From contig JACJYG010000004.1 of the NCBI GenBank assembly GCA_020636215.1, positions 62,001 to 126,000 on the forward strand: DNA of 64,000 nt, given 5' to 3'. The notes under the pieces were generated by a model that worked only from the letters and a program-made list of their open reading frames with translations, did no database searches and had not been told where the DNA came from. Source of the DNA: Lewinellaceae bacterium (GTDB lineage: Bacteria > Bacteroidota > Bacteroidia > Chitinophagales > Saprospiraceae). Shown here piece after piece: positions 1-8,685 of the stretch. A program made the position numbers and the translations under genes. Numbering within the stretch: position 1 is the stretch's first letter; every line of letters begins with the position of its first letter.

Positions 1-424
1 CCAGCACCCGGATGGAAGCCTTGTTGTCCTTCATGGCGCGCCCAACGACCCTTTTTAATCCGAGGGTATTAAAACCATAGTCCAGGCAGGCGCGGGCCGA
101 TTCGGTAGCATAACCCTGCCCCCAGTAGCGTCGGAAAAAACGGAAGCCTATATCGGTTTCCCCCAGTTCCGGTTGGTGCTTCAATCCGCACCAGCCGATC
201 CATTCGTTATTGGGCTTCAGCAGTACCGCCCAGCGGCCATAGCCGTACTTTTCGTACTGATCGTAGGAGCGCAGGAAGAAGCGGGCCGATTCAACCGAGT
301 CGAAGGGCGGGTCGCCGGTGTAGCGGACGACCTCGGGGTCTTCGTTCAATTCGTAGAAAAAAGGCGCGTCTTCTTCTTGGAACTCGCGCAGCAGCAGGCG
401 AGGCGTCTCCAAAATGATATTCAT
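1..424 (-). CDS. GNAT family N-acetyltransferase (RimJ/RimL-like), partial
   Basis: The reading frame starts at ATG 424 and leaves the window at its left edge, so only about 141 N-terminal residues are visible. It opens with ETPRLLLREF, the usual first strand of RimJ/RimL-type acetyltransferases. It also carries the acetyl-CoA pyrophosphate-binding motif YWGQGYATES (the R/Q-x-x-G-x-G/A pattern), followed by the helix and the strand GLKRVVGRA. The family transfers acetyl from acetyl-CoA to amino groups, often the N-terminus of a protein or a small metabolite. The substrate cannot be told from sequence. It is transcribed away from the sigma-factor gene and shares no operon with it. Confidence 0.9.
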   Translation of the reverse strand, partial: MNIILETPRLLLREFQEEDAPFFYELNEDPEVVRYTGDPPFDSVESARFFLRSYDQYEKYGYGRWAVLLKPNNEWIGWCGLKHQPELGETDIGFRFFRRYWGQGYATESARACLDYGFNTLGLKRVVGRAMKDNKASIRVL

Positions 425-1246
425 AGCCTGATCGTTTTTTTCAATAACTGACAGCTTTACAGCACAGGAAAGATGCCAAAAATTTCCGGATTCCCCCTTG
501 TCCAAAGCCGGGAAAATGCCCGGGGAATCAGGATGATCTTTCAGTCAATCATTGGAATATTGCCGGATAAAGTGGCTGGTGAGAAAATCTAGCTGAAAAA
601 AAAAGGCAGCCGGGCTTAATGCCTCAGGAATTGGGATTGTAGGTCAAACGAAGCAAAATTGGGAACTACGCACCCGGCTACCGGTGTATTTCCTGTGGCC
701 GAAACAGCCAAAGGGAGTATAATTAGGATAATGTCTGGATCAATCTGCTACTATAGGACACTTTCCGTCCTGATTTCGCTGCTTCCGTTCTGTTTTAAAA
801 AGGCCGGCCCTTTGGCGTTATCCGTGTTGATCCGTCTACGCCTCCGGGCCGGGCCCGGTTTTTTGGGGTTAGGCAGCGCCGGTTGGCAATAGCTGGTGCG
901 ACATAATGCCACATCTAATCGCTATCACACAACCGCTACGCCCGCCAGTGAAAAGAGAAAAGAGTAAAAACAGGAATGTTGCTATTTTCCGGGAAGAACA
1001 ATTCACGGGATTATAGGTGCGTATTTTTGCACCAGTTAGTAGTGGGTTTAGGATTTCAGGTGTTTTTACTTCTTTATACCACCCATTGGGAATGCGTTAC
1101 CAGGATGCGGAAAAAAGTTTTATTTTTTTTTCACCCCAAATCCGAAAACTTCCCAAGCCATGAAAATTCCTATTTTTACCGAAGCTGAGCCCCAACGGGC
1201 CAAAAAAGCCCAACAAATCGTAACACCAACCAAAAAGTCCTCATTA
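425..1246. other. Intergenic region, mostly featureless
   Basis: About 820 bases separate the GNAT gene from the sigma gene. Short open frames here have no recognisable protein features. A GC hairpin CCGGG-ccggg-CCCGG at 844-858 is followed by six T (859-864) and could end a rightward transcript. A -7-like TATTTTTG at 1022-1029 could serve the sigma gene, but there is no TTG at the right distance upstream. Confidence 0.4.
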
Positions 1247-1786
1247 ATGAGTAATTATCCGGATGATGACCGCTTGATGCAACAATTGGCCGCGGGAGAC
1301 GAAACGGCATGGAACAAGCTCTATGACGATACGCGAAGCCCTTTCCGGCTGTTTTTCATCCGCTACGGGGCTTTGCCCCCCGAGGAAGCCATAGAGCTCT
1401 ATCAGGATGCTATGGTCGTCCTGCACCGCAATTGCACCAACGGAAAAATTCAGGCGCCTTTGCAAAGTAGTATCAGGACCTACCTCTTCGGTATTGGCAA
1501 AATACTGTTGCGGAAGAAAGGAACAGACACCCGCCAATGGGACGACAACATCCCGGAACTGCCGGTGGAGCCTGAAGTGGAAAGCCGGGAAAGCCAGCAC
1601 GCTAAAGCAGAGCTAGTGCGCCGCTTGTTACAAAAGATCGGCGAGCCATGCAAGAGACTGCTCGAACTCATCTTCCTGCATGGCTATGTAATGGATGCAG
1701 TGGCCGAAGAACTGGAACTGCCTTCAGCCGGCGCCGCCCGAAAGCGCAAATTCGATTGCCTTAAAAAGATGAGAGACTTGCTTTGA
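1247..1786 (+). CDS. ECF-type RNA polymerase sigma-70 family factor
   Basis: A 179-residue protein with the two-domain build of extracytoplasmic-function sigma factors. Region 2 (about residues 10-95) includes DETAWNKLYDD and the helix SIRTYLFGIGKILLRKK. Region 4 (about 120-179) includes GEPCKRLLELIFLHGY, then VAEELELPSAGAARKRKFDCLKKM, the Bacteroidota helix-turn-helix form. I chose ATG 1247 (MSNYPDDD) because the longer frame to 1160 adds 29 basic residues that do not belong to the family. It lies 28 bp upstream of a membrane anti-sigma-like gene on the same strand, the usual pairing in which the membrane protein holds the sigma factor inactive. Its regulon is unknown. Confidence 0.88.
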   Translation: MSNYPDDDRLMQQLAAGDETAWNKLYDDTRSPFRLFFIRYGALPPEEAIELYQDAMVVLHRNCTNGKIQAPLQSSIRTYLFGIGKILLRKKGTDTRQWDDNIPELPVEPEVESRESQHAKAELVRRLLQKIGEPCKRLLELIFLHGYVMDAVAEELELPSAGAARKRKFDCLKKMRDLL

Positions 1787-1814
1787 TTATGACACCCTAC
1801 TAAACAACAACGAA

Positions 1815-2741
1815 ATGCCCGCGAACCTTTACAATATAGAAACTATTGAGCGGTATCTCCGCCGGCAAATGGATACCAGCGAACAGGCCGCCTTCGAATC
1901 TCAGCTCGAAGCGGAGGAAGGCTACCGCCAGGAAGTGGCTGCATACCAGCAATTACTGGAAGGTTTCGACGCCGCCCGCAGTGAAGATTTTATCGGCAAA
2001 CTGGAAGGATGGGAAGCCCAGGCTGAGGCCGCCAGCGATGAGGTAGAACTGATCGAATGGTATTGGAATGGGGCCTTGCAAGGGCCCGGCCGGGCTGCTT
2101 TCGAAGAACGCCTGCAACAAGATGCCGGATTCGCCGCTGAGGTGGCTGCTTACCGGCAGTTGTTCGAAGGTTTCGACGCCGCCCGCAGCGAAAATTTTAT
2201 CGGCAAACTGGAAGGATGGGAAAAAAGCCAAACCCCAAAGCCTGAATTGCGCGTGGCGGGCCGTCGCCCACTATTATACCGCATTGCCGCCGCCGCTGCT
2301 GTCCTGCTCCTTATCGGCTTTGGGCTCAACTGGTATGCCACGGCCTATTATTCCAACGCAGTACTCGTTGCCGATTACTACCAAGCGCCCCGCTCCGAGG
2401 CTATCATGGGCGCCAATCAACCTGGTTTGACGGAAATCGCCCGGCAGTTCGAGCAGGCCAATGCGCTCTTCCAGGAAAAACAATATCCCGAAGCCTATCA
2501 AGCCTTCGATGCGCTGCTGGCTACCCTGCCTTCCGCTACTCTCGACAACTTTAATCGCCGGTACTACCGCGAACAGGCCGAGTGGAACCGCCTGCTGGCC
2601 GCCCTGGCCCTCGATAACCCGCCGATCAATCTGAAGGAGGAAGTGGACCGCATCGCCAATACGGAGGGGCATGAGTTTCAGCCGGCCGCTCAAAAACTCA
2701 GTCGGCAATTGCAATCCGTGTGGTATAAATGGGCGAATTGA
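1815..2741 (+). CDS. Membrane-anchored anti-sigma-like protein with internal duplication
   Basis: 308 residues. The N-terminal, presumably cytoplasmic part (1-150) begins like Bacteroidota anti-sigma proteins (IETIERYLRRQMD, then AFESQLEAEEG). One transmembrane segment follows at about 153-174 (LLYRIAAAAAVLLLIGFG), with a basic stretch before it (RVAGRRP). The C-terminal part (175-308) would be periplasmic and reads as a TPR-like helical pair (FEQANALFQEKQYPEAYQAF). Residues 40-67 and 109-136 are near-identical copies (25 of 28 residues), so the sigma-facing domain is duplicated. The role as an anti-sigma factor is inferred from position behind the sigma gene, topology and N-terminal style. 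No zinc-binding anti-sigma motif (HxxxCxxC) is present. Confidence 0.72.
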   Translation: MPANLYNIETIERYLRRQMDTSEQAAFESQLEAEEGYRQEVAAYQQLLEGFDAARSEDFIGKLEGWEAQAEAASDEVELIEWYWNGALQGPGRAAFEERLQQDAGFAAEVAAYRQLFEGFDAARSENFIGKLEGWEKSQTPKPELRVAGRRPLLYRIAAAAAVLLLIGFGLNWYATAYYSNAVLVADYYQAPRSEAIMGANQPGLTEIARQFEQANALFQEKQYPEAYQAFDALLATLPSATLDNFNRRYYREQAEWNRLLAALALDNPPINLKEEVDRIANTEGHEFQPAAQKLSRQLQSVWYKWAN

Positions 2742-2849
2742 GGAGAAAAGGGAGCGGCCAGCGCAGTTAAAACGATCCAGAAATGCCGTTAACCGAAATC
2801 GGATAGCCCCTTAGTCAGGCCGAAGCACCTGCTCCATTCCCCGATCCAG

Positions 2850-5744
2850 CTATGAACCATTTTGGCCGTCCCCTACCCTCCTCCGATACACATAAAAGCC
2901 CAGCAGCAAGGCGCCACCAAGCAGGCCAAAGGCCAGGTATTTCCAGGAGCTTGAGTACACTGCCCGCATATTACCGATCGGGGCAAAAGCCGCCCAGTAG
3001 GCCGGGTGGGCATTGAGGCGGCCTCCTTGTTTGATCTGCTGCAGCTTGGCCTGGCGCAGGGCTTCCGATTTGGAATAGCCGGCTTTGAGAAACCCATAGA
3101 ACGACTTCATCAGCGCATGGTTGGCATCGTCATTGATCGACCATAACGTCGTGACCACACTATTGGCGCCGGCGTAGAGGAAAGCGCGCGCCAGGCTGAT
3201 GATGCCTTCGCCCTGGTAAACGGTACCGACAGAGGTTTCACAAGCGCTCAGCACCGCCAGCTCGGCTTGCAGTGGCAAGAGGTAAATATCCTTCACAAAA
3301 AGGGAATCGTACCCATCTTTTCCATCTGAAAAAACGATGAAAGAAAAATCGCCTTCCTGGGTATTGGCCTCGGCATGGGTGGCAAAATGGAACAGGCCGA
3401 ATTGACTGGCATTGGCTCGCAAAGCTTCGACGGTAGCCGAAGAGTCCCGGAAGATTTCCCCATCAATGATGTTGCGAATAGCTTCCAATAAAGCTGCACT
3501 GTACTGCAACTCGGCAAATGGCCCATTGTGAAAAGCTGGTGCAAAACCCACAAAGCGGTGATTGGCGGTAGGCCGTTCCTTCAATGCCGCCTGCAGAGTG
3601 GCCGAATAGCCATAGCTGATGTCATAGCGCTGCACCAGATAGGGATATGCCGCAAAATTGCAGCCTTCCGGGGGGGCGGTAGTCAGCAAGGCGTCGAATG
3701 GTAAAAAACCCAGCACCCCACTGGGCACAATGGACAGATGTTCCGGAAGGCCAACGGCCTCCACCGGCGCCACCAATCTTTGATACAAGGCCCAGCCCAG
3801 CTCATTGTAGGCAGCACAAAGCGAATCCCGGTTGGAAGCGGAAAACTGGAACTGCTCGATTGCATCGCGGAAGTTTACCACCCACTGCTCCATAGGAAAA
3901 TCTTTTTCCAGCGGCAGGATCTCAAAAACATCCGAAGTAATGACGAATACGTAGATCTTATCTTCGCTGACAAAGTATTCCATGAAAGCTTCATCGCGGC
4001 CCAGTAGTTGATTCCGGATCTGGGCTGAAGTCAGCGTCTGGACGTCGTATTTAAGGTGGTAATAAGACGGGTAAGCTGTTTCAATGCCTTTGGCCCAATC
4101 CGAATAAGCCTGCCGAAGGGCCAGCAATTCGTTCTCCAAAAGCCGGGCCTCTTCCCCTTCCCGGGCAGTGGATCGAAGGCCGAAAAGCGCTTCTTCTTTT
4201 CGGGCAATTTCTTCCTGAAGGCGCTTCTCTTCCTGCAGGGTTTGCAGTGGAACTCCCGCCACCGCTTCCGCTTTGGATTTGTAAAATGCTTCCAGCAAAA
4301 GCGTGCTTTTGCTGCGCTCCGCAAAGGCCAGGGCTGCCTCCTTATACTGCTCGTCCCGGGTGGCGCTCCACAGTTCCAGAGCTATACCGATGGCGTGTGC
4401 ACTGCGGGTACGCGCTTCCTCCACATTGAAGAGCTTGGACGATTCGTAGTAATAGGTCCGCCGCAGCAATTGCTCCACCTCAAAGATCAGTTCATGGCAT
4501 TGTAACGCGATCCTTAGTTTTTCAAGGCCACCTTCCTGTTTGAACCAGCTGAACAAGATGTCGGCTTTTCCGGACAGGGCATCAAGGATGGTATTCTCCG
4601 CATAGAGGCTGCCCGGCGCCGGATTTTGCCGCCAATCGTCAAGCGGGATGCCGGGCAATAATACCTTTAAAGCTTTCTGATGATAGGCCAGGCCTTTTTC
4701 ATATTGTTTCCAGGACAGATACATGCTGCCGGTTGCATAATAGCATTTAGCCAGCTTCCTCGTTGCTGCCTGCCCATCCAGGTTTTGATAAAATCCGGCC
4801 GCCTGGAATAATAGTTGTTCGCTTTCCTGGTAATTGCCTTGCAGCATCCTGGATTCCGCCATCAGTTCAAGGCATGCGGGAATATTGGATTGGAGGTAAG
4901 CCAGATGAGGGTTCCTGACCGCCTGCTCAAAAGCTTGCTTTGCCTCGCGAGCAGCCCCGAAAGCCTGTCCGTACTTTCCAAGCGCGTTCAGGGCCTTGGC
5001 CTGGTTGGCCAGCAGTAGAGCCCGGGAAGATGGGCCAATATCCCGCAGGGAAAGGCCCGATTCGAAGTATTTCTTCGCCGGCTGCGGGCCTTCAAACCAA
5101 AAAGCCAGCGTGCCCAATTCGCAGATGATTTGGGCGGCCAGGTCATTATCCTCATATTGGAGCGCCACCCTTTCTGCTTTGGACAGTATTACCTTCGCCG
5201 CCTGATAATCGCCAGCCTGAGTGTACAGGTTGCCTATTTCCCGGTAGACATAGGCCGCCACCTCGGTGTCCTCTTTCTGCGCCTTGTTTACAAAAAGCCA
5301 GGCCGCATCGTTGTAATATTTCAGCGCCAGGTTCTTCTTTTCCAGGTAATAGGCATAGAGGTATGCGAGGTTGACATTGGCCCAGGCCAGGGTTTCCCAA
5401 GCTGCCTTGCTGAGCTGTACACCCGGGAAATACCCTGCATAACCGATCGCCATTTTCAGTTGCGCTTCGGCAGCAGCAGGTTCGTCCAGGTTGTCCCGGT
5501 AAATTTTCGAAAAATTTTTATGGGCATTGATCCATTCTTCCGCACGCCCCGTGTTCTGATAGGCTTGCAAAGCCCGGCCCAGCAGCGCCTTCGCTTTAGC
5601 TTCCTGTCCATCCTGCAAAAGCTGTTGCGCCTCCGATTCCAGTTGTTCCGGAGATGGCTCGGTTTGGCGCTGAGCCGCCCTGGCCGGCAGTATGGAGACT
5701 AGAAAAAATGCGATAGAAAGAAGGAGGAACCTGGATAGCCGCAT
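2850..5744 (-). CDS. Secreted, membrane-anchored TPR-CHAT protease
   Basis: 964 residues from ATG 5744, chosen because it gives a clean signal peptide (MRLSRFLLLSIAFFLVSILPARA). An upstream frame would add 17 residues before it. Residues about 30-480 are TPR repeats (YLYAYYLEKKNLALKYYNDA, KAKALLGRALQAYQ). A coiled segment follows at about 500-550, and the CHAT domain at about 620-925. CHAT is a separase/caspase-clan cysteine protease fold; the catalytic dyad is visible as H790 (FHFATHAEA) and C835 (LSACETS). A transmembrane helix near 935-952 is followed by a basic tail (YRRR), so the body should sit in the periplasm. It is second in a leftward operon, 28 bp behind the 5773-7452 gene, and faces the sigma/anti-sigma pair tail to tail. 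The target is unknown. Confidence 0.9.
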   Translation of the reverse strand: MRLSRFLLLSIAFFLVSILPARAAQRQTEPSPEQLESEAQQLLQDGQEAKAKALLGRALQAYQNTGRAEEWINAHKNFSKIYRDNLDEPAAAEAQLKMAIGYAGYFPGVQLSKAAWETLAWANVNLAYLYAYYLEKKNLALKYYNDAAWLFVNKAQKEDTEVAAYVYREIGNLYTQAGDYQAAKVILSKAERVALQYEDNDLAAQIICELGTLAFWFEGPQPAKKYFESGLSLRDIGPSSRALLLANQAKALNALGKYGQAFGAAREAKQAFEQAVRNPHLAYLQSNIPACLELMAESRMLQGNYQESEQLLFQAAGFYQNLDGQAATRKLAKCYYATGSMYLSWKQYEKGLAYHQKALKVLLPGIPLDDWRQNPAPGSLYAENTILDALSGKADILFSWFKQEGGLEKLRIALQCHELIFEVEQLLRRTYYYESSKLFNVEEARTRSAHAIGIALELWSATRDEQYKEAALAFAERSKSTLLLEAFYKSKAEAVAGVPLQTLQEEKRLQEEIARKEEALFGLRSTAREGEEARLLENELLALRQAYSDWAKGIETAYPSYYHLKYDVQTLTSAQIRNQLLGRDEAFMEYFVSEDKIYVFVITSDVFEILPLEKDFPMEQWVVNFRDAIEQFQFSASNRDSLCAAYNELGWALYQRLVAPVEAVGLPEHLSIVPSGVLGFLPFDALLTTAPPEGCNFAAYPYLVQRYDISYGYSATLQAALKERPTANHRFVGFAPAFHNGPFAELQYSAALLEAIRNIIDGEIFRDSSATVEALRANASQFGLFHFATHAEANTQEGDFSFIVFSDGKDGYDSLFVKDIYLLPLQAELAVLSACETSVGTVYQGEGIISLARAFLYAGANSVVTTLWSINDDANHALMKSFYGFLKAGYSKSEALRQAKLQQIKQGGRLNAHPAYWAAFAPIGNMRAVYSSSWKYLAFGLLGGALLLGFYVYRRRVGDGQNGS

Positions 5745-5772
5745 CCTAATCTTTTTTGAATAGCATAATACC

Positions 5773-7452
5773 CTAATTGTTCTCCACCAATGCAAAATAT
5801 ATGGCTATGCCAATCACCAGGAGGATCAGCAGGATCAGCCACCAGGGCAATGGAAAGCCGCCCGTTGTGGCGACTTGTGGCGCCACGCATACTCCGCAAT
5901 TGAAATCGCCCAGTTCGTAAGCCATATCGGCCGGGGTAAGCAAGCTGATCTCCGCAGGAGGGGTGCAAACCGGGGCATTGGCCTCCGAATAAAAATGGAT
6001 ACAGGCTTGCTGCCCGTCCAATACGCTTATATCCACCCCTTTTTCCAGAAAAGCATAAAAGCTGATGCTACCGTATGTAGATGGATGCCCTGCTCCATAG
6101 TCCATCACCGGATGGATCATCAGATCCTTCAACTCCCAGGAAATAGAATGCTCGCCACGAGTAATCTTCACGTCATCAGGATTAATATCCGGGTGGGAAC
6201 TGGCCAGGGTGTCGGGTATGCGCGAAGGGTCGATGCCTTCGGGAAGGTCGAGTTTAATGATCACCTTGTCCACATCGCCCGAACCCGCATTTTCAAAATC
6301 CACGGAAAAGAGCAGCTTTTGCCCGACTTCGCTACCGTTGGGACACTCGCAGGTGGTAACTTCCAGTTTGTTCGGATCGTGCCCTTTGGAGATGCTGGCC
6401 TGGTTCTCATCGATATCCATCACGAGGCTGCCGAGCGGCAGGTTAAAGGTGACCTGCTCGATGGGGTCCCTGACCTGGAGGCCATCGGAAAAGTTCTGGG
6501 GCAGGCCTATTTCCGATGCCCGTTGCTGTTCAGGATCACTCAGCACTGGGGTGAGCGGCTGTTGGCCATCCAAAACACCTACCGCCAAAAAGCGGACTTG
6601 CCCCTTTTCCTTCTCGGAAGCTTTGTCCAAAAGGTCTTTGTCGTTGAGCAGGTCTATGAAGTAATGGCGCTCCTCACCCGGCAGGAGCTTTTCAAACGGA
6701 AGAACATATACTTCCCGGTAGTGCGCAGCAATCTGAGGGTCCGCCACTTCATAACGCCTGCCATCGGATCCTCCATAAAAATTCAAAACCTGCGTCTCGG
6801 TAAAATCACTGAACACCTTCAGGTCTGCGGCATCAGTTTGTGGCACCAGCAGGGTGTCCCCATCCTGGAGAACGAGCAGTTCGATGAGGCCATCGTAAAA
6901 CAACAGCAGGTTGCCGTTCAGGTATTGCGAGCTATCCTGGGTGAAATTGTTGCGGACGGACAGGATCCAGGTTGAGGTATGGAGGGGCACCATACGCGTA
7001 TGGTTGCGCTGCAGGTTGATAAACAGGCCAGGTTTGACGGCGGAAGCCTTTTTGGAGACCCCGGCTTTTCCAGTGACGGTGGAATTGTTGACTACAATCT
7101 TGGGAGGCGGCGCGCCGCCGGTGTATATGCTCGTAGCAATTGAGCGGGTTTCAACTGCCGCGCTGGCAGCCCCCTTCAGATCATATTTGTAATCAACTTC
7201 CGCTAAATCAGACTTATTGATAAAATTGCCATCATTAAAAATCCACAGGAATTCATAGTGGGGGACTGGTGGAGACACTGCATTCAAGGTGTCTAAAGCC
7301 GGCAGGTTCTCCACAATAAAAGTAGTGACATCGGCTTTATCTGTTGCGTTCAATACTTGGCCGGCAGCAAAACGGGGCACTAGCAATACAGCGCATAATA
7401 GCCAGAAAAGAAAGTATTGAGGGAGGCTGGAAGAGCGGTGACAATTGTTCAT
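5773..7452 (-). CDS. Periplasmic membrane-anchored protein of unknown function
   Basis: 559 residues with a signal peptide (QYFLFWLLCAVLLVPRFAAG) and a C-terminal transmembrane helix (LPWWLILLILLVIGIAIYFA) followed only by LVENN. Nearly all of it should therefore face the periplasm. About residues 355-470 resemble the beta-sandwich repeats of DUF11/CARDB type (LLFSVDFENAGSGDVDKVII, then DLPEGIDPSRIP). The central part is beta-rich without a motif I recognise. Four cysteines lie close together (CECPNG near 360; FNCGVCVAP near 520). It is the first gene of the operon with the TPR-CHAT protease and is anchored the same way, so it may be a partner or substrate. That link is inference. Confidence 0.75.
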   Translation of the reverse strand: MNNCHRSSSLPQYFLFWLLCAVLLVPRFAAGQVLNATDKADVTTFIVENLPALDTLNAVSPPVPHYEFLWIFNDGNFINKSDLAEVDYKYDLKGAASAAVETRSIATSIYTGGAPPPKIVVNNSTVTGKAGVSKKASAVKPGLFINLQRNHTRMVPLHTSTWILSVRNNFTQDSSQYLNGNLLLFYDGLIELLVLQDGDTLLVPQTDAADLKVFSDFTETQVLNFYGGSDGRRYEVADPQIAAHYREVYVLPFEKLLPGEERHYFIDLLNDKDLLDKASEKEKGQVRFLAVGVLDGQQPLTPVLSDPEQQRASEIGLPQNFSDGLQVRDPIEQVTFNLPLGSLVMDIDENQASISKGHDPNKLEVTTCECPNGSEVGQKLLFSVDFENAGSGDVDKVIIKLDLPEGIDPSRIPDTLASSHPDINPDDVKITRGEHSISWELKDLMIHPVMDYGAGHPSTYGSISFYAFLEKGVDISVLDGQQACIHFYSEANAPVCTPPAEISLLTPADMAYELGDFNCGVCVAPQVATTGGFPLPWWLILLILLVIGIAIYFALVENN

Positions 7453-7828
7453 AGTTGCTGAATTTATGGATTAGGCGAATGGGTTGTATTCTCGTCCGTG
7501 CGAAGGCGTAAACTAAATGAGAAGAAAGGGAGGACTTGCCGGCCACACGAAACAGGGTGCACCATACCGGCCGGGCGCAAATCTCAGGTTAAGGTAATAA
7601 AAATATGTGTGAGAAAAAACAGGTGGGTTAGAGGAATTCATTGGTTTTCAGGGTTTGGGGGGGATGGTCCATCGTCAACGGAGATATCCGGAAACAGGCC
7701 TCCGAGCCTACCCCCGGCATACCCCGCCAACGATGTGCTAATAACAAGTAATTCTTATCTATACTCTATTCCAAGGTATTCTTTGAGAAATACCACGTTT
7801 CCTTTGCAGATGAAATGAAAGCAGATAG

Positions 7829-7866
7829 AAAAAAAACTGGGCAGCAGTCCTTTAACCACTACCCAG
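7829..7866 (-). terminator. Intrinsic terminator of the candidate RNA
   Basis: On the minus strand an 11-bp stem (CTGGGTAGTGG with CTGCTGCCCAG, three G-U pairs) closes an 8-base loop and is followed by eight U. This is strong evidence that a leftward transcript ends here. Confidence 0.75.
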
Positions 7867-8320
7867 CCCGGAATAATAGCAACTATCTACTTATCTCCAA
7901 TTAAATTTATGCTCACCGTTGTGAGCATGCCCTTCTGAAAATAAAACACCCTAAAAAATTCTTTAAATCATTTGGCAATGGGGTTATCATTTTAAAAAGA
8001 GAGCTAGAGCGGTTTGCCATTTAACGAGGCGTCCCAACCTCTGGCCCCCCTTTTGAAATTGCTTCGTTTAACGTCGTGGAATCAAAATCCTTTAACTAGC
8101 GTAGTATGTTGTGTTTGAATCTTGTTTCGGTTTTCACCCCCGGCATTCGGCCGGGATAGGGGTAGAATGCTCTGCGAACGTTCTCACGCCGCAGAGCTTC
8201 CGAATTGCCCTATGAACATTATGCGTTTTTTCATAGTATGAAGTACTCCTAACATATCAGCGGCTTTTTAACCGCTCTTAGTGTTGCCCTTCGTGTCAAA
8301 CAGCGTTGTTTCGTATTTAC
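7829..8320 (-). ncRNA. Candidate structured non-coding RNA (about 490 nt)
   Basis: There is no convincing long reading frame, yet a consensus promoter (8326-8356) and a strong terminator (7829-7866) bracket this stretch on the minus strand. Base-paired elements include an 8-bp stem GCTCTGCG/CGCAGAGC (8169-8197), CCCGGC/GCCGGG (8140-8155), ATGCTCAC/GTGAGCAT with a 4-base loop (7909-7928), and a long-range 9-bp pairing of AACCGCTCT (8270-8278) with AGAGCGGTT (8006-8014). A 23-residue frame (8184-8255, MLGVLHTMKK...) lies inside the helical part. I could not match it to tmRNA, RNase P, SRP or 6S RNA. It ends about 380 nt before the 5773-7452 gene. Confidence 0.6.
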
Positions 8321-8325
8321 AGTTA

Positions 8326-8356
8326 CAAATTTATGCCCCTGCAACAGGCTTACAAA
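8326..8356 (-). promoter_or_regulatory. Promoter of the 7829-8320 RNA
   Basis: Read on the minus strand: -33 element TTTG (complement of 8353-8356), a 19-base spacer, and -7 element TAAATTTG (complement of 8326-8333). This is an exact fit to the Bacteroidota primary-sigma consensus TTTG-N19-TAnnTTTG. Predicted transcription starts near 8320 and runs left. Confidence 0.65.
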
Positions 8357-8511
8357 ACCACTCTTATTGACTAGTTTGGCTTTCTAAAGCTGATAAAATC
8401 GAGCAATTGGGGCAATGGAAAAATCTTATTTTTGCTTAAAGAACTACACTTAAAACATAAATATTTGACAATCAATTATTTACAATTTAAAAATAAAACA
8501 CACAAAACTTC

Positions 8512-8542
8512 TTGTTTTTCTGAAAATAAAGTCGCTACTTTG
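8512..8542 (+). promoter_or_regulatory. Probable promoter of the 8683 gene
   Basis: TTG at 8512-8514, a 21-base spacer, and TACTTTG at 8536-8542, which has one base fewer than the TAnnTTTG consensus. It would give a 5' leader of about 130 bases that contains the 21-bp-period repeats. Confidence 0.45.
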
Positions 8543-8601
8543 GGTTTCTAAGCCTAAAAAATAATTGAATATTTTTTCAAAAAAGTGCAACTTCAACTCG
8601 T

Positions 8602-8685
8602 AAACGGCGTAACAGGCCCAACAAACGGTGCAATTGGCGCAGGAAACGGTAAGCTATTCGGGGCAAACGGTAAACAAAACAGATG
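8602..8685 (+). repeat. Four-fold 21-bp-period motif AAACGGT upstream of a start codon
   Basis: AAACGG(C/T) occurs at 8602, 8623, 8644 and 8665, exactly 21 bp apart each time. The fourth unit runs into the ATG at 8683. The bases between the motifs differ. 21 bp is two helical turns, so the four motifs face the same side of the DNA, as expected of binding sites for a repeating DNA-binding protein. They may instead act in the RNA leader. Confidence 0.6.

Noticed and set aside
659..1188. Small genes before the sigma factor
   Set aside because: The two short frames have no conserved features, and one is rich in Phe from poly-T DNA.
5875..6975. 366-residue open frame opposite the 5773-7452 gene
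   Set aside because: The opposite frame has a signal peptide, a membrane anchor and an operon context; this one has no protein features.
1247..7452. A true type III-E CRISPR (Craspase) locus
   Set aside because: The TPR-CHAT and sigma parts recall it, but there is no Cas7-11, no Csx30/Csx31 that I can recognise, and the protease carries a signal peptide.
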